This document shows, piece by piece, positions 1 through 6,468 of a stretch of DNA of 10,185 nucleotides; positions within the stretch are counted from its first letter, which is position 1; each line of letters starts with the position of its first letter. A program made the position numbers and the translations under genes. The DNA lies in contig JALLAP010002808.1 in assembly GCA_036939355.1 (NCBI GenBank), forward strand, positions 1 through 10,185, in the 5' to 3' direction. The notes beneath the pieces are model-generated. The model did not search any database. It worked only from the letters and a program-made list of their open reading frames with translations, and was not told the origin of the DNA. Source of the DNA: Thalassiosira profunda. Lineage: Eukaryota; Bacillariophyta; Thalassiosirophyceae; Thalassiosirales; Thalassiosiraceae.

Positions 1-472
1 TGACCGGCCGTGCCGGAAGTTCGCCTTCCCCATGGCACGGGAAGGTGGCTGGGTCTGCCATGACCGCAGTACACATGCCGGGGCGGGGGTTTTGCCAGGA
101 GCGGATGATCCCTGGGGACAGTTCAAGGCCATCACGCATACAATACAGAGCACTCAGCCAAGGTCCTCTTGGTGTGTTTGTTGGCAAAAGGTTCGTTTCT
201 TCCCGCCAAAAGTACAAAAGTGACCTGCCTCTCGCCCCTACCCCCCGCCTCCGACAAGACGACGTGGAGTTGCATTGGACGACGATGGAGAAAGCGGCGC
301 CCCCTGCCGACTCATAAAAATCGTCGCCGCCTACTCCGTGTGACAGGGTCTGGCTAGCCGCTGACTGACCTCTGGGCGGTTGAGTTGGGCGGCTGGGACG
401 CCTCTCGGCCATCGGCACGGAAGATCTCCACGTGCATGCACCCCCACGCACACACACGATCGAACGGCGAAT
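1..472 (+). promoter_or_regulatory. Upstream region and probable 5'UTR of the TPR gene
   Basis: No gene is supported here. The short open frames that cover it overlap each other, lack recognisable domains and are not continued by splicing. An A-rich TATA-like stretch (TCATAAAAATCG, around 311-322) lies about 150 nt before the gene 1 start codon and is the only core-promoter candidate seen. A short CA-rich run (about 446-458) lies just upstream of the start. Calling this the promoter and 5'UTR rests on position only. Confidence 0.35.
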
Positions 473-3400
473 ATGCCCAGCGCGCAGCGCAATGCGGGCA
501 ATACCGCCGGCGGCGGCCCTTCACTGAGCGGGAAGCCCGCGTCGGCGTTTTCCCTCATGAACTCCCTCAAGGGCGGCTCGGCGGCCTCAGTGAGCGCCAG
601 CGACGCCGACTCCACCGCCCGGCTGCGCGAGGGCCTCTCCGCCGGCCACCCGCCCGCGCACCAACCAACGCAATCGGCCCGGGCGCCCCCCTCGCCCGGC
701 GCCGCGCAGTCGGCGGCGTACAATCCAAAGCCGCCGGCGCAGCACAGGCGGACGGCGAGCTACCGCGCCGCCCCCAAGGGATCGAAGGGGGCCGCCGCCG
801 TTTCTCCCTCCAAGCACAAACGGAGCCAATCTGGGGGAGGGCGGTGGAACTTTCCCTCGCTGTCCCTGTCCCCCAGCAAAGACAGCGGTGACAACGAGGA
901 TCAAATGTCGGCGCGGGGGAGCGTCACTACGGCGGCTACTAATGCGGGCGCACCGAGCCTCCGGACATCGAGCTTCGACGATTGCTACGCCCCCCCATCG
1001 CCGGGGTATCACGACGCGTTCGCGCTGTTGGACGGGGTGGAACGGTCCAGCTTTAAAGTGGCATCTCCGCGGGGCAATGGGAGCGGGAGGGCTTTGTTTC
1101 CATCTCCCCAAAAAAGCAAAGATACGAACAGGACGGCGCCCGCCTCTCCCAGACATGCACATGCACCGCAGGCGGCGCAGACGACAATCGACGGCAGAAG
1201 TCCGACAAGAGGCAGCGATGGAATGGCGTCGACCAGTTCTCCCCCCGGCACCCCGCCCCATCAGCAGACTGCGCCCGCGCCGCCGTCGGGAAGCAAGTCG
1301 AGGCGGTCGGCCTCTCCCATTCCGTTTGCCGGAAGGCGATCTGCATCTCCTATTCCCTTTGCCGGAAAGCGATCTGCATCCCCCACTCCGTTTGCCGGCA
1401 AGAGCGGCAGCCAGACAGGGCGGTCAGCATCTCCCATCTCTTTTGGGGGCAAGAGCGGCAGCCAGACGGGACGTTCGGCATCCCCCGTTCCGTTTGCCGG
1501 CAAGAGCGGCAAACAAACGACGCGGGCGGCCTCGCCCCTGCGCCATCCCTCGCCGCTGAGCGGGGGAGCCTCCCGGGTGAAGAAATCGCTGGCCAACAAA
1601 TTTCACGTCCGCTCGCGGTCGCGGGGAAGTGGGAATTATTCCGACGCGGTCTCGCAGGCTTTGCAGGAGGAGGCCGCAGGGAAGGAGATCGCAGAAAAGT
1701 CCAAAAGTTCCCAAAGCGCCGGCACCAAAAGCGCCGGCACGGCAAAGTCGCAGGAGGGCGTCGAGGTCATTTCGGGTCCCAGCACGCCGCGGAGTGGGCG
1801 GGGCGTTACAAAGAGCGGCAGAAGGATGCGGAATCGGAGTCCATCTCCGGCGAGGAAAACAACGGTGAAGGCAACTACTGCCGAGGGTGCCAACAACGGG
1901 ACCACTACGAACGACGCCCATTTCGACAAGGGGTCCACGGCCAGCACCCCCTCCTTTTTCGGTGCCCCCAAGGGAATGCGCNAACGACGCCCATTTCGAC
2001 AAGGGGTCCACGGCCAGCACCCCCTCCTTTTTCGGTGCCCCCAAGGGAATGCGCGCCATCTCCCCCGGGAGAGTGAAGCGCAAGCTGAAGCAGCGATTGC
2101 AGCGACCGCCCGGTCCCAAACCTCCGTCGTCCCCAACAAAGAGGCCGCTGCCGTTGCACCCCGGATCGGAAAGCGCCAGGGGAGAAGGAAGCGCGGAGGA
2201 CGACGACGACGACATAGATCAGATCACGAGCTTGGTGCACACCACCCTGAGCTTCGACATCACCGACGGTGGATTGGCCGTCGAGCCCACCAACATTCCC
2301 GAGTCGCGATTTCGCGAAAAAGTGGAACCCCTCCGGTCGCCAAAGAGGAAAGGGGCCGCGCAGGCGGCAATACAGGAGAACGACATGGACGAGGATGGGT
2401 ATTTTATCAACACGGTTACCTTCAACATTTTCGAGAGCCAAGAATTCCTCAGAGCAATGGGCGGCAGCGCGAGCGAGGCGAGCTTGGCGACCAACTACCT
2501 TCGCACGGGGGATTCGCTGTGCGAGGGCAAGGAGTCAATGCAGCCGCAATTCGAGAGGGCGGTGCAGGATTATTACGCGGGGCTGGGCGTGATTCTGAGC
2601 CGGGTGAGGGAGTGGATGCTCGACCGGCGGGGGGAGAGCGACATACCGGCCGACGAGGCACCGGAGGCATCGGAAACAACTCACATATTGTACAAAGATC
2701 TGTTGGAGGTGGCGCACTCTCCGGAGACGAACGTTCTGCTGCTGGCGATGTCCTCGATTCTCCTGCGCGCCGGGAATGCCCGCTTTCGCCTCCAGCAGTA
2801 CGAACAGGCCTGTCATGACTACGGCAGCGCCGAAGCGTACCGCGCCCTCCGCCACGAGGCCAAAGACATCATCGCGAGCGAAGAGGCAGAGCACACGGAC
2901 GTGCATGTGGAGGACGCCAAGCTCCATGGGCGGATATCGAACAACCTGGCCGCGGCCAAGTCGAAACGCAACCTGCACGACGAGGCGCGGAGGGAGTACA
3001 CCAAGGCGCTGCAGATCAAGCAGGTCGCGTTGGAGAAATTGCACAAGTCGAAAGGCGGCGCTGCAGATAATGATGGCACCAAGAAGGAAACGAACGAAAA
3101 GAATCTGGTCGCGGACATCGCGTCGACGTTCCACAACATTGGCCTGCTGCGGCTGGAGTGCGAGGAGCCCAAGAAGGCCGAAAAGGCGTACAAGCAATCC
3201 CTCTCGCTGCGCGTCAAAAAGTTCGGCCTCGACAACCTTGGCGTGAGCGCCACCCTGTCGGCGCTGGGCGACGTCTATTACCGCCAACGGCAGTACGACG
3301 ACGCGTTTCGCTCGTACAAGGAGGCGCTGCGGATATGGAAGGCGAACCGCCGGCATTCCGACGCGCGGACGGCGGAGCTTTATTACAACATCGGGCTGGT

Positions 3401-5700
3401 GTTTCGGGCCAAGGGCCCCTTGGCGAAGGCGCGGACGTCGGCGGCCGAGTGTCTGAGGATACGACGGCAGGTCTACGGCGACGACGGTTTGCCTGTCGCG
3501 TCGGCACTTTACTTGTTGGNAGTGTCTGAGGATACGACGGCAGGTCTACGGCGACGACGGTTTGCCTGTCGCGTCGGCACTTTACTTGTTGGGATTTGTT
3601 GCACAGTCAGAGGGAAACTACGACGAGGCGATGTCCTTGTTGGAAGAAGCACTGGCGATTCGACAAAAGTCGCTCGCATCTCCAGATCAACTGTCGGTGC
3701 TCAATGTCCAATTGGCGCAGGGGATGGTGCACCAAAAGCGCAACGATCTAGATAGCGCCATGCATTGCTTCGAGGTCGTCCTCGAGGGACGCACGGAACG
3801 CCTGGGGCAGGACCACGCATCAGTCGCGGAAGTGCTGCAAGCCGTTGGCGCGACCTACGCCGCCGCTGGCGAATACGACAAGGCCTACCAGACGCTTGAG
3901 GAAGCACTGCGCATTCGGAGGGCGTCCTCGGGTCCCAGTGTGGAAGTTGCCGAAACGCTTGACAGTTTGAGCGTTGTTCTGTTCAAGTCTGGGGACAGCG
4001 AGAAGGCCGTCGAACTGAGCGAGGAAGCGCTGGATATGCTCAAAACAACCGCGGGCTTGGATCACTTGTTGGTGGGCGAAGTCCTGAAGCACGCGGGCGA
4101 CATTTACCAGGAGGCGGAAGCCTTCGATGATGCCATGGAGGCGTACAGCGAAAGCCTCCGCGTGATGACCCATTGGTACGGACGCGAGCATTTATTCTTG
4201 GCCGAGGTGTTGAATGAAATTGGCGTCACTAGATTCAAGAGTGGAGAGTACATGATTGCCAAGCAATCGTTTACTGAGGTGAGTTATCGCAGTCGATCTG
4301 AGCAACCTTCTTCTTTCTGCCACTTGTGGTCACAAGCATTTCATTACCACAAACACAGGCTCTGCGGCTGATGCGGCTATCCCACAACGAAGCGAACCAG
4401 TCCGCCATCNATTTCATTACCACAAACACAGGCTCTGCGGCTGATGCGGCTATCCCACAACGAAGCGAACCAGTCCGCCATCTATCCTACGCTGAACCAC
4501 CTGGGGCACGCGCTGTACAAAAACAAAGAGTTGGAACTGGCGGCCGAAACCTACATTGAATCGTTCAACATCCAAGTGAGCATCGTCACGGGAGATGCAA
4601 GCGACGGACTGAAGGAATTCGGCCGAAAGCTGAGCACAATAAAGGATCGAGTTGCAGCCATGGCGAGGGCCAACGATGACGTGACCGAAATCTCAGAATC
4701 CTTGGGAGGCATCGCCAGCATCCTCCGATATCTGGCTCTCGTCATTCAAGAGCAGGGAGACTTCGAATCCGCATTATCCACCAACAAACTGTCGCTGTCG
4801 GTGCGGCTGTGTCAGCCAATCAGAGAGAACGCTGCGATTGCCCTCATAGCGGAGACGATAGCCATTGCCGAGTACAAGCGCAACAACCCGGACAGTGCCA
4901 TGGATTATTTCCACCAAGCCCTGGAGGCAAAAAAGGCGTATCAGGGCGAACAGACCATCGACGTTTCTCGGACGTTGAACAACTTGGCCAACATACACTT
5001 CTCGCTTGGCCATCTCGACGAGGCCATGGAACTCTATCAAGAAGCGCTGGAGATCAAGAGGCACTGTCTCGGAGAGGACTCGGACGAGGTGGCCAATACA
5101 CTCAACAACATCGCCCACGTCATGGTGAACGCGGGCAAGGCGAAAGAGGCCCTCGAAGCGTATCACAATGTCGTGAAAATACGGCAGGACCGTTACGGGA
5201 AGAGTCACCCCTCGGTCGCTGCAACCCTAGCCAGCATGGGAGACGTCTACATACAGCTAGGCAAGCTGGAAATCGCCATGACGTACTTCGAACAGTGCAT
5301 CCGAATCCAAAAGCTGCACCAGGACCACTGCGACGAACGCATCCTGGAGAATCTGGGCTCGATCTACGGAAAGCTGGGCGAATGGCACAAGGCGGAGTCG
5401 ACGTTCCGCGAAATCATTGCAACGAAACGGGCGGCGCGCGGCGACGACTGTTTGGACGTGGCCAAGACGCTGGATCTGCTCGCGGTATCCTACATCGAGC
5501 AAGACCGCTACGCCGATTCGATCGAACACCTGGAGGAGGCGTTGCGGATCCGCAGGGCGTGCCTGGACGAGGAGGACGACGAAGTGTTGGCCTCTCTGAA
5601 CAAGCTCGCTTTCGTGTACAAAAAGCTGGACATGACGGAAGAGATGCTCAAGGTGCGGGCGGAGTTCGATGCGATCCAAGCCGGCCGGAGAGAGGACTGA
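473..5700 (+). CDS. Long TPR-repeat protein (kinesin-light-chain-like TPRs) with disordered Ser/Pro-rich N-terminus
   Basis: The product is probably an intracellular scaffold or adaptor. TPR arrays bind peptides and partner proteins, and no catalytic domain is visible. The start is the first ATG in frame (473); A at -3 gives an acceptable context. The model is 473-1981, 2055-3519, 3593-4278 and 4432-5700, with one phase-0 intron (GTGAGT...ACACAG, 4279-4358) and three 73-nt assembly duplications skipped. It gives 1642 residues without an internal stop and ends at TGA 5698-5700. Residues 1 to about 700 are low complexity, rich in Ser, Pro, Ala, Gly, Arg and Lys, with a tandem RSASPxPFAG block (about 277-355) and an acidic EDDDDDID stretch near 2196-2219. 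From about residue 729 there are roughly 20 TPRs of 39-44 residues, such as TLNNLANIHFSLGHLDEAM. No signal peptide or membrane segment is evident. The heptad coiled coil of true kinesin light chains was not seen, so that name is not justified. The partner is unknown. Confidence 0.88.
1301..1540 (+). repeat. Coding tandem repeat, RSASPxPFAG units
   Basis: Three 33-bp units (1301-1333, 1334-1366, 1367-1399) encode the 11-residue unit [R/K]RSASP[I/T]PFAG. Two 51-bp units (1400-1450, 1451-1501) follow, in which KSGSQTG precedes RSASPxxFxG, making 17 residues. A decayed sixth unit begins at 1502 (KSGKQTTRAASPLRHPSP). All units keep the reading frame. Each contains an Arg-x-x-Ser-Pro type site that a proline-directed or basophilic kinase could phosphorylate; that role is inference. 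The stretch is basic and predicted disordered, and lies within the N-terminal half of the TPR protein. Confidence 0.9.
1910..2054. repeat. Assembly scar 1: 72-bp direct duplication around a single N
   Basis: Positions 1910-1981 and 1983-2054 are identical and are separated only by N at 1982. Both copies encode the same peptide beginning NDAHFDKGSTAS, but in different frames (73-nt offset). The gene 1 frame before the N continues, after the second copy, in the frame shifted by one. Removing 73 nt therefore restores one ORF. The scar is one of four of identical geometry, so it is read as an unmerged contig overlap and not a real repeat. Confidence 0.95.
3448..3592. repeat. Assembly scar 2: 72-bp direct duplication around a single N
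   Basis: Copies 3448-3519 and 3521-3592 are identical and flank N 3520. Collapsing one copy plus the N joins the frame before it to the frame after it. It gives a 44-residue TPR unit between the repeats starting at 3363 and 3568, close to the array's 42-residue period. Confidence 0.95.
4279..4358 (+). other. Intron of gene 1 (80 nt, phase 0)
   Basis: The donor is GAG|GTGAGT at 4278/4279 and the acceptor is ACACAG|GCT, with the last intron base at 4358 in the first copy of scar 3 (4431 in the second). The interior is pyrimidine-rich (CTTCTTCTTTCTGCC). Splicing joins ...KQSFTE to ALRLMRL within a TPR helix. It gives exactly 42 residues between the TPR starts at 4198 and 4477, which independently supports both splice sites. 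An in-frame read-through reaches a stop in the assembled sequence at 4369-4371. Confidence 0.9.
4338..4482. repeat. Assembly scar 3: 72-bp direct duplication around a single N
   Basis: Copies 4338-4409 and 4411-4482 are identical and flank N 4410. Each copy contains the last 21 nt of the gene 1 intron and the first 51 nt of the next exon, so the acceptor site appears twice in the assembly. Only one is expected in the real genome. Confidence 0.95.
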
Positions 5701-5729
5701 TGGTAATGCAGCTTAATTTACATTATCAT

Positions 5730-5960
5730 TTAGTGAGGTTCAAGGAGATAGCCTGCCAAAGATTCACTGGATTGTAGATAGCTACATGCCCAGAAGACTA
5801 CGAAGATGCAGCAGCCCCAAGCTATGGGCCCCAGCCCCCGTGAAGGCATCGACATGACTTGTCCAGGGAGAAGCAAGTGGTGTTTGCGAAGAAGGGCGAG
5901 CTGACCGCCGAGCGGCTTGTCCAGGTACTTCTCGGAGAAGGCCCTTTCGTGTCGTTTTCT
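5730..5960 (-). other. Antisense coding-like stretch without a proper start, possible exon or gene relic
   Basis: On the minus strand one frame stays open for 76 codons from just after TAG (5963-5961) to TAA (5732-5730). Its 5' part uses C/G-ending codons like the real genes here (gcc ttc tcc gag aag tac ctg gac aag) and reads AFSEKYLDKPLGGQLALLRK. Further on it has a hydrophobic run (GPIAWGCCIFVVFWACSYL) that could be a membrane segment. It has no upstream ATG, no family I recognise, and begins 30 nt after the gene 1 stop, overlapping its presumed 3'UTR. It could be a relic or a terminal exon, but chance is a real possibility. Confidence 0.15.
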
Positions 5961-5963
5961 CTA

Positions 5964-5984
5964 CTACGGACTTCGCATCCGTAG
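5964..5984. repeat. Short perfect inverted repeat (7-bp stem, 7-nt loop)
   Basis: CTACGGA and TCCGTAG flank the loop CTTCGCA. As RNA or DNA this could fold into a small hairpin. It looks like a tRNA anticodon arm, but the D-arm and a paired T-arm are absent. It sits about 265 nt after gene 1 and 480 nt before the gene 2 ATG. No function can be assigned. Confidence 0.5.
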
Positions 5985-6245
5985 AGTTCCTACGTAAGTA
6001 AGAGGACGTTCGTTCAAATTCCGAGTCGTTTTGGCGCGCCGGCTCCCTCCAACAAACGCACTGACTTCTTTGCGCTGACACCAGCCGAAAAAGTGCCGAG
6101 AGGCTTCTCCGCTTGAACGGAGAGCTCCGCCCTCGCTCGCCCCGTTGCTCCCCAACTTTTTTGCCAGTGGGGGAAGCCCAAGGCCACCCTCTCGATCGCA
6201 TTGGCATCCTCCTGCCAAGTTTGTCCACGGATCGTTGCCGCCGCT

Positions 6246-6265
6246 GCATTGCATTGCATTGCATT
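6246..6265. repeat. Pentanucleotide microsatellite (GCATT)4
   Basis: Four exact tandem GCATT units lie about 200 nt upstream of the gene 2 start codon, in the presumed promoter or 5'UTR. The tract is likely length-variable between strains. Confidence 0.95.
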
Positions 6266-6460
6266 GCTCGGGATCCTGCCGCCGCCGTCGACCGGATCGA
6301 GTTCGCGGCGTCAACACATTTTTGCGTGTGCGACCACCACAATCCAACGGGACGGGGACCAAAACCTCGCGGTGGCCGCCCCATTCTGATAGCGGGCCTC
6401 ACAATCAAGGCCAGAAGGCAACCTCATTATTGAGTTGCCGGCGTCGGAGATAAACGACCC

Positions 6461-6468
6461 CACCATGG
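6461..6468 (+). promoter_or_regulatory. Kozak-type translation start of gene 2
   Basis: CCACCATGG surrounds ATG 6465-6467, a textbook strong eukaryotic initiation context with A at -3 and G at +4. It decides the start over the later in-frame ATG at 6486. Confidence 0.8.

Larger units (their letters stand above)
2730..5680 (+). other. TPR superhelix domain, about 20 units, in the C-terminal half of gene 1
   Basis: Helix-A starts can be followed at 3114, 3243, 3363, 3568, 3694, 3823, 3946, 4072, 4198, 4477, 4690, 4828, 4963, 5089, 5215, 5341, 5458 and 5584. Two more degenerate units lie upstream, from about 2730 and 2931. Most spacings are 126 nt (42 residues) once the intron and assembly duplications are removed. 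The 42-residue period and motifs such as VANTLNNIA and DEAMELYQEALEIK are typical of kinesin-light-chain/TPR_12-type repeats, as opposed to the canonical 34-residue TPR. The unit before 4690 carries a longer, degenerate linker (about 4540-4690) that divides the array into two blocks. The array likely forms a peptide-binding solenoid; the ligand cannot be deduced. Confidence 0.9.
5701..6464. other. Intergenic region between the TPR and AP2 genes
   Basis: This region holds the 3' flank of gene 1 and the promoter and 5'UTR of gene 2. No convincing gene was found. It contains a 7-bp hairpin (5964-5984), a 10-bp direct repeat CTTGTCCAGG (5858-5867 and 5916-5925), a pentanucleotide microsatellite (6246-6265) and a weak antisense coding-like stretch (5730-5960). 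No clear poly(A) signal or TATA box was recognised. Open frames on both strands across 5782-6450 have no recognisable domain. Confidence 0.6.

Noticed and set aside
331..3356. Long minus-strand open frames under gene 1 (331-723, 587-1261, 1424-2215, 2535-3356)
   Set aside because: They are Arg/Pro/Gly-rich mirror frames caused by the high GC content and codon bias of the sense gene. No domain is visible.
2730..5700. True kinesin light chain
   Set aside because: The repeat type is similar, but there are far more repeats and the N-terminal heptad coiled coil that binds kinesin heavy chain was not seen.
5941..6025. tRNA-like element (anticodon-arm-like hairpin at 5964-5984 plus TTCAAAT at 6013-6019)
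   Set aside because: The T-stem does not pair, no D-arm is found and the acceptor stem cannot be formed.
5782..6408. 208-codon minus-strand open frame in the intergenic region
   Set aside because: It has a mixed composition with no recognisable motif and codon use unlike the two real genes. It covers the presumed promoter of gene 2.
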